From the NCBI GenBank assembly GCA_030698405.1, contig JAUYMU010000019.1:1-58440 (forward strand): 58,440 bases of DNA, written 5' to 3'. Positions 18,056-26,603 of the stretch are shown in pieces. This DNA is from Bacteroidota bacterium (GTDB lineage Bacteria; Bacteroidota; Bacteroidia; Bacteroidales; Prolixibacteraceae). Each line of letters begins with the position of its first letter. The first letter of the stretch is position 1. A model generated the notes under the pieces. The model made no database searches, was not told the DNA's origin, and saw only the letters and a program-made list of their open reading frames with translations. A program made the position numbers and the translations under genes.

Positions 18056-18084
18056 ATTGCAAAATTATTGGTTAATTTTGCAAT
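18056..18084 (+). promoter_or_regulatory. Palindromic operator overlapping a -7 promoter element
   Basis: A perfect inverted repeat, ATTGCAAAATTA / TAATTTTGCAAT (12-bp arms, 5-nt spacer). Its right arm contains TAATTTTG (18073-18080), an exact TAnnTTTG -7 box. It lies 38 bp before the ATG of the small gene at 18122. A protein bound to the palindrome would cover the promoter, the typical layout of a self-repressing toxin-antitoxin operon. Confidence 0.6.
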
Positions 18085-18121
18085 TGGTAACAGTAAACTC
18101 AAAAAACAAATATCATTTTTA

Positions 18122-18307
18122 ATGGCAAATTTGACAAGATATAATAGTTTTGATGAATTGAAATTAAAGGTAAAATCAATCAAAAAGCATAGTTCGAAAG
18201 AAAAAGAAATCGTTTCGGAGTTAGAAGCATTCTTCAAACTTTTAAGTAATAACTTATCTTCAGTGAAAAGGGTTAATAAACTTAATGAACAAAAATCTAT
18301 CAGATAG
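18122..18307 (+). CDS. Small partner protein of a nucleotidyltransferase module
   Basis: 61 residues from ATG 18122 (MANLTRYNSFDELKLKVKSI...). A TTG 18 codons upstream would lie inside the palindromic operator and is unlikely. The protein is highly charged, Lys-rich and predicted helical, with no family I recognise. Its 3' end overlaps the next gene by 23 bp, so the two are translationally coupled. By analogy with other nucleotidyltransferase pairs it may be the antitoxin or an RNA/DNA-binding partner, but this rests on gene order only. Confidence 0.6.
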   Translation: MANLTRYNSFDELKLKVKSIKKHSSKEKEIVSELEAFFKLLSNNLSSVKRVNKLNEQKSIR

Positions 18308-18782
18308 TATCATTGGCGTTTGTCAAATTCTGAACAAGCATTCTGTTGAATACTTAATCGTAGGAGGTGCAGCAGTGGCATTATTTGGATATTTCAGATT
18401 GTCCACAAGTATGGCTGGAAAACCATCTGAAAAGCAAGATCTTGATTTTTGGTATAACCCAACTTATACCAATTATTTCAGACTTTTAGATGCTTTGGAA
18501 GAATTAGGCCAGAATGTTTCAGATTATAAAAGAGAAAAGACTCCAAATCCAAAGAAATCCTTTTTTAAATTTGAAGATGAAAAGTTTACTCTTGATTTTT
18601 TGCCTGAACTAAAATCTTTATCAAGCTTTATAACAGCATATAAGAAAAGAGAAATAGCACGTTTAATAGATATTGAAATTCCGTTCATTGGATTCGATGA
18701 CTTAATAAAAGATAAGGAAGCCAACTCAAGACCCAAAGATAAAATTGATATTGAACAATTGAAGATCAGAAGAAGCAGATAG
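18285..18782 (+). CDS. Nucleotidyltransferase-fold protein (AbiEii/DUF6036-like)
   Basis: 165 residues. The polymerase-beta-type core is visible: VGGAAVALFGYFRLST with Gly27-Gly28, then DLDFW with Asp52 and Asp54 as the metal-binding pair, and a third acidic position in FTLDFLPEL (Asp104). The end (DLIKDKEANSRPKDKIDIEQL) is the conserved tail of small Bacteroidota nucleotidyltransferases paired with short upstream proteins. Related toxins modify tRNA or partner proteins with nucleotides. Here the target is unknown. It overlaps the upstream small gene and is A+T-rich relative to flanking genes, which suggests acquisition. Confidence 0.8.
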   Translation: MNKNLSDSIIGVCQILNKHSVEYLIVGGAAVALFGYFRLSTSMAGKPSEKQDLDFWYNPTYTNYFRLLDALEELGQNVSDYKREKTPNPKKSFFKFEDEKFTLDFLPELKSLSSFITAYKKREIARLIDIEIPFIGFDDLIKDKEANSRPKDKIDIEQLKIRRSR

Positions 18783-18858
18783 AACATTTAGTATTTAGAC
18801 ACATTAACTTAAAGTTAAAATCTAAACGAAAGGAGTTTTTCACGACTTTAACCTCTCC

Positions 18859-19587
18859 TTATATCCACCCTCTCAGCCAATAATATCCCAGTGCCGCCAT
18901 TTCCCTTGCAATCAGTATTTCGTATTTCAGGTGGTTCCAGAATTGATACCTGACGGAGGTATTTCCGCCAATATCCGGAACCAGGGTTTTGTTGCCGCCC
19001 AGTTTATCATCGTCGAAAAATAAATTGGCTTCGATGGCATTTTCGAAAGTTGGCAATGCGCTTACTTTGGTGAATCCGGCCTTTTTAAAAACCAATACGG
19101 CACGCCGCATGTGTTCGGGCGATGTTACAAGCAATATAGCTTTGCCGGTTAATATTTCCTGATTAAAATGCTGAAGTTGAATGGCCTCTGAGCGGGTGTT
19201 TGTAGCAGTTTGCTCGTACAATATCCGTTCAGGAGAAATACCTTTCAGTACAAGTTCGGCAGCAACCAACCGGGCAGTACTGAGCGAATCGGTGGGATCT
19301 CCGGGTATTGAAATCACAATCCGGCTTTCAGGTGACTCCACTGCGGCGCGGTGTACAAAAAATGTTCGCATCAGACTCGATTCGCTGGGCATTCCGCCTC
19401 CGCCAAGCAAAACGATGTAATCAGGCTTTCCAGTAATTTTTGACTGGCTGGTTCCCAACCAGTAATAGCCCCAATAAGGTAGGGTTGTGAAGCTGAGTAT
19501 CAGCATCGCGAGAAACAATATTCCAAAGGCAACAAACATTGCGCGAAGTACCGCCCAACTGCGCTTAAAAATATTCGGTTTTACCAT
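18859..19587 (-). CDS. YdcF/SanA/ElyC family membrane-anchored protein (DUF218)
   Basis: 242 residues with one N-terminal transmembrane helix (about 12-34) and a DUF218 domain: PDYIVLLGGGGMPSESSLMRTF, ESRIVISIPGDPTDSLSTARLV, EQTATNTRSEAIQL, ILLVTSPEHMRRAVLVFKKAGF. The family contributes to envelope barrier function and cell-wall polymer synthesis in other bacteria by an unresolved mechanism. It is divergent from the PAP2 gene (~130 bp). Confidence 0.85.
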   Translation of the reverse strand: MVKPNIFKRSWAVLRAMFVAFGILFLAMLILSFTTLPYWGYYWLGTSQSKITGKPDYIVLLGGGGMPSESSLMRTFFVHRAAVESPESRIVISIPGDPTDSLSTARLVAAELVLKGISPERILYEQTATNTRSEAIQLQHFNQEILTGKAILLVTSPEHMRRAVLVFKKAGFTKVSALPTFENAIEANLFFDDDKLGGNKTLVPDIGGNTSVRYQFWNHLKYEILIAREMAALGYYWLRGWI

Positions 19588-19658
19588 AGGTGAACTAATC
19601 AGTAAAAGCCTAAAGTTAGGGAAATTTCGGTATTAGCTTCAGGATTGAAAATAATATG

Positions 19659-19666
19659 TAGTTTTG
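19659..19666 (+). promoter_or_regulatory. -7 promoter element (TAGTTTTG)
   Basis: An exact TAnnTTTG match 55 bp upstream of the PAP2 gene start. No good -33 element is seen at the expected distance. Confidence 0.4.
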
Positions 19667-19720
19667 GATTGAAATGCCAGCTAAAATGCATTTTCAAATG
19701 GACAATTTTATCGAATAAAA

Positions 19721-20329
19721 ATGAAGAACAGGTTTCTGATTGTATTCCTTCTATTACTGTCAACTGCATCATTTGCGCAGAATATCGACATTCAGTTGCT
19801 TCGTTTTATTCATTCCCCCAACATTCAACGCAGCGATAATTTCATGAAGTTCATCTCAAATTCGGACTATGGAGTGGTGATGGGAATTCCTGTCAGCATC
19901 GGAATTGCCGGATTGATCAGACATGACAACAAACTCATAAACGCTGCCTGTCAGATTGTTGTTGCCAACGCGATAAACATGGGAGCGACTTCAGCCTTAA
20001 AATATTCGGTCAACCGCGACCGGCCTTTTTTTACTTATCCTGATATTGTCAATAAGGTTGATGAAAACAGTCCTTCTTTTCCTTCAGGCCATACTTCCGG
20101 TGCTTTTGCAACAGCTACCTCATTGAGCCTGAACTTTCCCCAATGGTACTTCGTTGTTCCTTCATACCTTTGGGCCGGAACTGTTGGATACTCGCGGTTG
20201 CACGTGGGCGTGCATTATCCCGGCGATGTTTTGGGCGGGATAATTACCGGAGCCGGCAGCGCTTTCCTGACCTTCAGACTGAATAAATGGATCAATAAAT
20301 CACATGCAAAAAAACATGAACAACGATAA
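19721..20329 (+). CDS. PAP2 family phosphatase
   Basis: 202 residues. After a signal peptide (ending SFAQ, residue 20) come the three acid-phosphatase motifs: KYSVNRDRP (94-102), PSGH (121-124) and SRLHVGVHYPGD (158-169). All catalytic residues (Lys94, Arg101, His124, Arg159, His165, Asp169) are present. It likely dephosphorylates lipid phosphates on the outer face of the inner membrane, such as undecaprenyl pyrophosphate or phosphatidate. It overlaps the diacylglycerol-kinase-like gene by 26 bp, so a phosphatase and a kinase for lipid phosphates are made together. Confidence 0.9.
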   Translation: MKNRFLIVFLLLLSTASFAQNIDIQLLRFIHSPNIQRSDNFMKFISNSDYGVVMGIPVSIGIAGLIRHDNKLINAACQIVVANAINMGATSALKYSVNRDRPFFTYPDIVNKVDENSPSFPSGHTSGAFATATSLSLNFPQWYFVVPSYLWAGTVGYSRLHVGVHYPGDVLGGIITGAGSAFLTFRLNKWINKSHAKKHEQR

Positions 20330-20702
20330 AGGCGGTCTTATAAAGCGCATAAAAAGTTTTAAGTACGCGTTTACAGGCATTTACGAACTTGTCAAATCGG
20401 AACCCAATGCACGGATTCATTTGATAGCTACTATTGTTGCCGTTGCCTCCGGATTTTTCCTTAGGATATCGAATGCTGAATGGTGCGTTATTTTAATTGT
20501 GATTGCGCTTGTGTGGGCTGCCGAAGCGTTTAATACCATCGTTGAAAAACTTGTTGATCATCTATTTCCTGAATATCATGAAACCGCTAGAGTCGCCAAA
20601 GATGTTGCTGCCGGAGCTGTTTTGGTTTGTGCGCTGGTGGCTTTGGCTTGCGGAGTGATAATTTTCCTTCCTAAAATAATTTTAATCAGCTGTTACCATT
20701 GA
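20304..20702 (+). CDS. dgkA: Diacylglycerol/undecaprenol kinase family membrane protein
   Basis: 132 residues (an ATG at 20316 is an alternative start). The DgkA family core is clear: SFKYAFTGIYELVKSEPNARIHL, then EAFNTIVEKLVDHLFPEYHETARVAKDVAAGAVL, with three membrane helices. The enzyme phosphorylates diacylglycerol or undecaprenol with ATP at the inner membrane. It is coupled to the upstream PAP2 phosphatase. The last 17 bp overlap the convergent cytochrome b gene. Confidence 0.9.
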   Translation: MQKNMNNDKGGLIKRIKSFKYAFTGIYELVKSEPNARIHLIATIVAVASGFFLRISNAEWCVILIVIALVWAAEAFNTIVEKLVDHLFPEYHETARVAKDVAAGAVLVCALVALACGVIIFLPKIILISCYH

Positions 20703-21351
20703 TCATTCCTGAAACGATGCCTTTTATTTTGCCATTTTCGGCAATAATCACACCTGCCAGATGGATCACGATAAAAGCATACACCAGATATTGAACGATT
20801 TCGTGTACTTCTTTTATGAACCCGTGAATTCCGCGGGAAAGACCCAAATCACGTCCGAAAGCAATGCCCAATCCGGTGAGCGCCATGCAGAAAAGAAGTA
20901 GAAAGAACAACATATAACTTCGCTTTACTCTCAGGTAATGGCGGTAATCGAACTTTTGCGAACCATTTTCTTTGTACCGGATAGTCGCAATTTTAAGGCG
21001 GTTGCGCATCTTTTCTTCTTCGGGTTGAGTAAATTCAATCACTACTCTGGCCAGCAGCAGAAATGCAAGTCCATAACCAATCAATTTATGAACGTCCCAC
21101 ATTTTTTCTTCGTATTCGTGCGATACTGCAAATGCCTGTTCTTCTGTGACTGTCGCTCCTTTTTTCTCAAGCTGCTCCTGAACCATTTTTACATTGTCAC
21201 GGGGAGAAAGTAAGGTTGAATTCAATAAAACAGTTACTATCGAGCCTGTTATAAACAGAAAGGTTAGCCAGTGCCAAATTCGCAAGGGAGCTGAATGTTT
21301 CTGGATGAAAGGTGAAGTTTCGGAATCGGAAGTAATTTCTTTTGGTGCCAT
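20686..21351 (-). CDS. Cytochrome b561/hydrogenase-type b-heme membrane protein
   Basis: 221 residues with four transmembrane helices carrying histidines placed for two b hemes: RIWHWLTF (His27), MWDVHKLIGYGL, IKEVHEIVQYLV and FIVIHLAGV. It corresponds to the cytochrome b/b6 domain of NiFe-hydrogenase or thiosulfate-reductase electron carriers. There is no partner oxidoreductase next to it. An ~30-residue insert rich in Lys/Glu follows the first helix. Its redox partner is unknown. Confidence 0.85.
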   Translation of the reverse strand: MAPKEITSDSETSPFIQKHSAPLRIWHWLTFLFITGSIVTVLLNSTLLSPRDNVKMVQEQLEKKGATVTEEQAFAVSHEYEEKMWDVHKLIGYGLAFLLLARVVIEFTQPEEEKMRNRLKIATIRYKENGSQKFDYRHYLRVKRSYMLFFLLLFCMALTGLGIAFGRDLGLSRGIHGFIKEVHEIVQYLVYAFIVIHLAGVIIAENGKIKGIVSGMINGNS

Positions 21352-21429
21352 GGTTAGATTATTTAAGATTGGAAGATCAAAAATAGCTTTATTTACTGAA
21401 GCATGGACATTCTGATCGGATGAAGGTTT

Positions 21430-21465
21430 AAATCAAAAATCCCGGCTGCCTCAATAACCGGGATT
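21430..21465 (-). terminator. Terminator downstream of galM
   Basis: On the minus strand an 8-bp perfect stem (AATCCCGG / CCGGGATT) with a 12-nt loop is followed by TTTGATTT. It lies 56 bp after the galM stop and isolates it from the cytochrome b gene. Confidence 0.75.
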
Positions 21466-21520
21466 CTGTATAATATTTTCAAAGCCATTCTGTTAACTGT
21501 GACTGACCACTGTTTACTTT

Positions 21521-22666
21521 TTACTGCTTTACAGAGAACTTGTAAATCGTAGTCGATTTCAGAGTTTCGCCCGGTTTCAGCAAAGTATTCGGGAAATTTG
21601 GATGATGTGGCGAATCGGGATAATGTTGAGTTTCCAGACAAACACCATTGCGGTAATTGTAGGCATTTCCACGTTTTCCGATGATGTTTCCTTTCAGGAA
21701 ATTACCGGTATAAAGCTGAACGGCTGGCTCTGTGGTGAAACATTCCATGTAACGGCCCGAAACCGGTTCGTACAAACTGGCGCAGAAAGTCATTTCGTTG
21801 CCGTTCTGATCTTTGTTCAGGATGTAATTGTGATCGTAACCGCCACCCATACGAAGCTGTGGCATCGGATCTTCAATGCGCGAGCCAATGGTTTGAGGAG
21901 TTGTAAAATCCATGGCGGTTCCGCGAATATCAACAATTTCGCCTGTAGGAATTAATGTTGAATCGCCTACAGCTGTTGATGAGTTGGCGTCAACAACCAA
22001 AATATGATCCAGAATATCGCCCATTCCTTCACCTTTCAGGTTAAAATAAACATGGTTGGTTAAATTGAAATAGCATGATTTGTCGGTAGTAGCCTCATAG
22101 TCAATTTTCAGACCGTTGTCTTTGGTCAGGGTGTAAGTCACTTTTACGTTTTTATTACCCGGAAATCCCCATTCGCCATCGGCACTAAAAAGTGTCATTT
22201 CAACAGCAGGACCGTCGGCAGTCTGAACTTCTTTCGCATCGTAAACCTGGCGGTAAAAACTTTCGGGTCCGGAGTGCAAACAAGCCTGGTGATTGTTTTG
22301 CGGCAATTGGTAAACCACTCCGTCAATTTCGAACTGGGCATTGGCAATGCGGTTTGCGTAAGGACCAACAACTGCGCCCTGTCCGGCATCGCCATTCACA
22401 TAACCGTCAATGGAGTTGAACCCAAGCGTAACATCTTCCAGTGCTCCGTTTTTATCAGGAGCAAATACCGAAACGATTTTAGCGCCGTAATTGGTAAGGG
22501 TAACGATGATACCGCCTTCATTCTTCAGGGTAAACAAAGTGGTTTGTTTGCCATTAACTTCATTTTCGAAATCTGCTTTCGAATAAGAAGGCGTAAACTC
22601 CTTTTTAGGTGCCGAACACGAAACAATCATTCCGGCAATTAGTAACGAACCGATTAATTTTTTCAT
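21521..22666 (-). CDS. galM: Aldose 1-epimerase, lipoprotein type
   Basis: 381 residues from ATG 22666. A longer ORF start would put 32 unrelated residues before the signal peptide. MKKLIGSLLIAGMIVSC is a lipoprotein signal with Cys17. The epimerase fold follows with LTNYGAKIVSVFAPDKNG, YANRIANAQFEIDG, NLTNHVYFNLKGEG (catalytic His) and GVCLETQHYPDSPHHP (catalytic Glu). It interconverts alpha and beta anomers of aldoses, here probably in the periplasm during glycan degradation. It is followed by its own terminator and is divergent from the GH2 gene. Confidence 0.93.
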   Translation of the reverse strand: MKKLIGSLLIAGMIVSCSAPKKEFTPSYSKADFENEVNGKQTTLFTLKNEGGIIVTLTNYGAKIVSVFAPDKNGALEDVTLGFNSIDGYVNGDAGQGAVVGPYANRIANAQFEIDGVVYQLPQNNHQACLHSGPESFYRQVYDAKEVQTADGPAVEMTLFSADGEWGFPGNKNVKVTYTLTKDNGLKIDYEATTDKSCYFNLTNHVYFNLKGEGMGDILDHILVVDANSSTAVGDSTLIPTGEIVDIRGTAMDFTTPQTIGSRIEDPMPQLRMGGGYDHNYILNKDQNGNEMTFCASLYEPVSGRYMECFTTEPAVQLYTGNFLKGNIIGKRGNAYNYRNGVCLETQHYPDSPHHPNFPNTLLKPGETLKSTTIYKFSVKQ

Positions 22667-22872
22667 ACTGATGGTGATTTTATTTTTAGTATTTTGAACG
22701 TAAAGATAAGTGTTTCCGCTACACATCAAAGTAAAAAATCTGCGGCAAACTGGTAAAAGCAATATATTTCAGAATACCTGAAACAACAGGCCCCGGAAAT
22801 TGCGATTGCCCGGAAGTAATTCTTTATCTGGTAGTTTTTCTATATTCGTATCCGAATAAAACCCAAACCACC

Positions 22873-25143
22873 ATGAAATACTACCTTGCTTTTTATCTTC
22901 TGTTTGGCATTGCAATCAATTGCTTTTCAGCATCATCACAAAAACAAACTTTCCTGAAATGGGAACTCGGCAATACCAAATCTGCATCAGAAACTCCTTC
23001 AAAATGGATTCCGGCGACAGTACCCGGTGCGGTGCAGCTCGATATTGCGAAGGCAGAGAAGTATGCACCGTATTATTTCGCGGAGCATTGGAAAGATTAT
23101 CTCTGGATGGAAGATCAGTTTTATACTTACCGTACCAGCTTTTCCAAACCTGATCTGGAAGCTGGTGAACGGGCGGTTTTCGTTTCCAAAGGCATCGATT
23201 ACCAATTCCGGATATTCCTGAATGGTGAGGAATTGCTCGCTCAGGAAGGCATGTTTACACCGGTTATTCTCGATTTGACTGATCGGCTAAAAGACAAAAA
23301 CGAACTGAAAATTCTGGTGTTTCCGGCTCCGAAACTGCACGAAAAACCGGTTGACCGCTCGCAGGCCGCGCATGTTGCCAAACCGGCTGTAAGCTATGGA
23401 TGGGACTGGCATCCGCGACTGGTTCCGCTCGGTATCTGGGACGAAACGTACCTTGAAATCCAACCAGCCAGTTTCATCGACGATTTTCATGTGAATTACA
23501 ACCTGAATAAAGAACTGACACAGGCTAAAATCAAGCTCGAAATTTCAGGAAAAAACCTGGATAACCTGCCGTTTGTGTGGACTTTAAAAGACGAAACCGG
23601 CCGGGAAGTTTTGAAATCGGAAGGCAAAAAGGAACTCGTTTTTTCGAATCCGCAACTCTGGTGGCCGCACGATCACGGCAAACCGTATCTCTATACCTCA
23701 ACAGTTCAGCTTTTTGATGCCTCCGGAAAGGTTATCCAGACCAAAGAATCGAAAATTGGTTTCAGGAGAGTAAAGCTGGTGATGAACGAAGGCGCCTGGC
23801 GCGAACCGGATGGATTTCCGAAATCCCGCAGTGTTCCGCCAGCCCAACTGGAAATTAACGGCCGCAAAATATTCTGCAAAGGAACCAACTGGGTTAATCC
23901 TGAAATTTTCCCCGGAATAATCACCCGCGAACGCTACAACCAACTGCTTGATCTGGCTGTGGAAGTCAATTTTAACATTTTGCGTGTTTGGGGCGGTGGA
24001 TTTGTCAACAAGGAATCTTTCTTCGAACTGTGCGACGAAAAAGGCTTGGTCGTTTGGCAGGAATTTCCGCTGGCCTGCAACAATTATCCCGATGATGCAC
24101 ATTACTTATCCATCCTGAAACAGGAATCAGCATCCATCATCAAACGGGTTCGGAAACATCCATCACTGGCTTTCTGGAGCGGAGGAAACGAACTGTTCAA
24201 CTCGTGGAGCGGTATGACAGACCAGTCGTTGCCCCTGCGGTTGCTCAACAGTCAGTGCCTCGAACTTGATCCGAACAGTCCGTTTATCCCCACTTCGCCA
24301 TTGATGGGAATGGCGCATGGCAATTATGTTTTCCGCGATATGCAAACCAAAGAGGAAGTTTTCAGCAACATGGCACGCGCCCGGTACACCGCTTACACCG
24401 AATTCGGGATGCCTGCGCCAGCTTCGGTAGAAGTGCTGAAAACCATTATCCCGAAAGAAGAATTGTGGCCGCCGAAACCCGGAACTTCATGGGAAAGCCA
24501 CCATGCGTACAACGCCTGGGTTGGCAATACCTGGTTGTGCCAGGACATTATCGAGGATTATTTTGGCGTCTCCAATACGCTGGAAGAACTGGTTGCCAAC
24601 GGACAATTGTTGCAAGGCGAAGGGTACAAATGTATTTACGAAGAATCCCGCCGCCAGAAACCATACTGCGCCATGGCGGCGAATTGGTGCTACAACGAAC
24701 CCTGGCCAACGGCAGCGAATAACAGCCTGCTCAGCTATCCGGCCATTCCTAAACCAGCATTTTTTGCAGTGAAAAATGCCTGTCGGCCAGTTTTGGCAAG
24801 CGCCCAATTTTCGAAATATAAATGGATGGAAGGCGAAACTTTTTTTTCCGATGTTTGGATTCTGAACGATTTACCCAAAGAAGTCCCAGCCGGAAAAGTG
24901 AAAATTAAACTGGTTGCCGGAACTTCAGAAATAATCCTTCTGAACTGGGATTTCAGCGCCATGAAGGCCAATGTAAACCAAACCGGGACAACCGTTCGTT
25001 GCCAATTGCCGGCATGGAAAACCGACCGTTTTAAAGTCATTCTGGAGGTGGAGGGACACCCCGAATACAACTCGGAATACACACTGGCCTACCAGCCCCG
25101 CACGGTTGAACGGGTGAGAACAACTCCGGTGATGAACCAATAG
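22873..25143 (+). CDS. GH2 family glycosidase, beta-mannosidase-like
   Basis: 756 residues with a signal peptide (ending NCFSA). The jelly-roll domain (about 25-200, with WIPATVPGAVQLDI and SYGWDWHPRLVPLGIWDE), a beta sandwich, and the TIM barrel (FCKGTNWVNPEIFPG, ILRVWGGGFVNKE, WQEFPLACNNYPDD) follow the GH2 beta-mannosidase order. Acid/base Glu440 lies in SGGNE. Glu510 in YTEFGMP is the probable nucleophile. It would remove non-reducing beta-mannosyl or related residues from oligosaccharides in the periplasm. TATATTCG at 22841 is a plausible -7 box. The L,D-transpeptidase starts 46 bp downstream. Confidence 0.88.
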   Translation: MKYYLAFYLLFGIAINCFSASSQKQTFLKWELGNTKSASETPSKWIPATVPGAVQLDIAKAEKYAPYYFAEHWKDYLWMEDQFYTYRTSFSKPDLEAGERAVFVSKGIDYQFRIFLNGEELLAQEGMFTPVILDLTDRLKDKNELKILVFPAPKLHEKPVDRSQAAHVAKPAVSYGWDWHPRLVPLGIWDETYLEIQPASFIDDFHVNYNLNKELTQAKIKLEISGKNLDNLPFVWTLKDETGREVLKSEGKKELVFSNPQLWWPHDHGKPYLYTSTVQLFDASGKVIQTKESKIGFRRVKLVMNEGAWREPDGFPKSRSVPPAQLEINGRKIFCKGTNWVNPEIFPGIITRERYNQLLDLAVEVNFNILRVWGGGFVNKESFFELCDEKGLVVWQEFPLACNNYPDDAHYLSILKQESASIIKRVRKHPSLAFWSGGNELFNSWSGMTDQSLPLRLLNSQCLELDPNSPFIPTSPLMGMAHGNYVFRDMQTKEEVFSNMARARYTAYTEFGMPAPASVEVLKTIIPKEELWPPKPGTSWESHHAYNAWVGNTWLCQDIIEDYFGVSNTLEELVANGQLLQGEGYKCIYEESRRQKPYCAMAANWCYNEPWPTAANNSLLSYPAIPKPAFFAVKNACRPVLASAQFSKYKWMEGETFFSDVWILNDLPKEVPAGKVKIKLVAGTSEIILLNWDFSAMKANVNQTGTTVRCQLPAWKTDRFKVILEVEGHPEYNSEYTLAYQPRTVERVRTTPVMNQ

Positions 25144-25189
25144 ACTGAAGAATTGATCAGCAAATAATCATTCGTAATACCAACCAACA

Positions 25190-25945
25190 GTGAACTCGAT
25201 TTTCTATCTCCTGCTATTCCACACTTGCATGGTAAGTATATCAGCAAATGGTAAAGAGCCTGTTACTCCTGAAAAGAAGGCGCTTCAAATCGCCAAACGA
25301 AATGCTGGTTTGCCCGACAACGTCCGTCAGTTGCTGGTCGTTTTTAACGAAACTCCTGAAAGTAGTTCGGCAGTATTGGTAGCTCTGGAGAAAAAAGGCA
25401 AACTGTGGCGGATAGTTTCTGCACCAATTCCGGCAGGTATCGGGCGCAAAGGATTTGCAGCGCCTGGTGCAAAACGCGAAGGCGATCAACAGTCGCCATC
25501 CGGTTTTTTTCGTTTGGGCCAATTGTTTTGCTACGACAAAGATGTGAAAACCCGAATGCCTTTTATTCAAACCACTGCCGAAGACAAATGGATTGATGAC
25601 CCTGATTCGCCCGATTACAACCGGCACGTTAGGGGTGAAACCCAGGCAAAATCTTACGAAAAACTGAAAATACGAAGCGACGAATATAAATACTGCATGG
25701 TGATCGAATACAATACGCATCCGGTTGTAAAAGACATGGGCAGCGCTATCTTTCTTCATCTGAGCGAAGGCGATAATCCAAATCCAAGCGCTGGCTGTGT
25801 GGTCGTAACCGAAAGCGATATGGAATGGCTGTTGAACTGGATGAAACCAGAATTGAAGCCTTCAATTTTGATGGGAAATGACAAGGTTTTAATGTCCGGA
25901 AAACTGACTGATCCGATGAAGGCTGGTTCAAAAAGCGCAAAATGA
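25190..25945 (+). CDS. L,D-transpeptidase (YkuD domain) family protein
   Basis: 251 residues, GTG start, with a signal peptide (ending SISANG). The catalytic YkuD motif is present: GSAIFLHLSEGDNPNPSAGC, with His190 and Cys203 placed as in H-x13/14-S-x-G-C enzymes. Upstream, REGDQQSPSGFFRLGQLF matches the YafK/ErfK-type substrate-binding part. Enzymes of this kind form or cut 3-3 cross-links or attach proteins to peptidoglycan. It follows the GH2 gene closely and may be co-transcribed. Confidence 0.88.
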   Translation: MNSIFYLLLFHTCMVSISANGKEPVTPEKKALQIAKRNAGLPDNVRQLLVVFNETPESSSAVLVALEKKGKLWRIVSAPIPAGIGRKGFAAPGAKREGDQQSPSGFFRLGQLFCYDKDVKTRMPFIQTTAEDKWIDDPDSPDYNRHVRGETQAKSYEKLKIRSDEYKYCMVIEYNTHPVVKDMGSAIFLHLSEGDNPNPSAGCVVVTESDMEWLLNWMKPELKPSILMGNDKVLMSGKLTDPMKAGSKSAK

Positions 25946-26004
25946 ATTGCCAGTTGCACCTTGTTTTACCGTCATCAGATCAGTTGACACTGATGCTTGT
26001 GTAT

Positions 26005-26436
26005 TTATTTTCCGAAATTTTCCCATCCCCATGAAGGAGAAGGTATGTCAATTTCATTTTTCAAATCAAATGCAACCGTAAATAATCTGTCAGTGCCCAT
26101 GCGTCGCAGGTTGTAGGTATATGAAGTATCGTTGACAGTAACCCACCAAACGTTGGAAAAAGCAGCAGGAATTATTTGCACTGTTTCTTTATCAGCATAA
26201 AGTACATGCATTACTAACTTTTTTCCGACAAAATCATCGTTCGACTGAACGCCAATTAGTTGACCTTCAAAGGCTTTTCCGTTCAGCGATTTTAAGCTGT
26301 TCCAAAAGTCCATGCCCTCATTGGTTTCATTTTCCTGAATCTTTTCATCTTTCGATGTCTCAGAATTATTTTTTGCTTTGAAATTACACGATAAAATGAT
26401 GAGTGGAAGGAGAAGTACAATCAGATATTTCTTCAT
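26005..26436 (-). CDS. Small lipoprotein of unknown function
   Basis: 143 residues. MKKYLIVLLLPLIILSC gives a lipobox with Cys17, followed by a polar Asn/Glu/Lys-rich linker (18-42) and a compact domain with several beta strands (LVMHVLYADKETVQIIPAAF, WWVTVNDTSYTYNLRRM, SPSWGWENFGK). I do not recognise a family. It stands alone between two plus-strand genes and has its own short upstream region. Confidence 0.7.
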   Translation of the reverse strand: MKKYLIVLLLPLIILSCNFKAKNNSETSKDEKIQENETNEGMDFWNSLKSLNGKAFEGQLIGVQSNDDFVGKKLVMHVLYADKETVQIIPAAFSNVWWVTVNDTSYTYNLRRMGTDRLFTVAFDLKNEIDIPSPSWGWENFGK

Positions 26437-26546
26437 TTTTTATATGTTTTTTGTTCGTTAACAAACTTACTAAAAAACGGAATCAACCCACGCAATAAAA
26501 TATGCAGTAGCCAGCTCACGGATTCATGGAAAACGGAAATGCATTA

Positions 26547-26577
26547 TTTACCCAAGCCGAAAAAAGTACTATATTTG
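26547..26577 (+). promoter_or_regulatory. Promoter of fabD
   Basis: TTTA (26547-26550), 19 bp, then TATATTTG (26570-26577). The -7 box is a perfect TAnnTTTG and the -33 box matches 3 of 4. It lies 26 bp before the fabD ATG. Confidence 0.65.
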
Positions 26578-26603
26578 CCCGCTGTAAATTTAAATCAATA
26601 GAA

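Noticed and set aside
26526-26603. Upstream 26-codon extension of fabD
   Set aside because: It covers the promoter boxes and does not match the family, which starts at MNAFVFPGQG.
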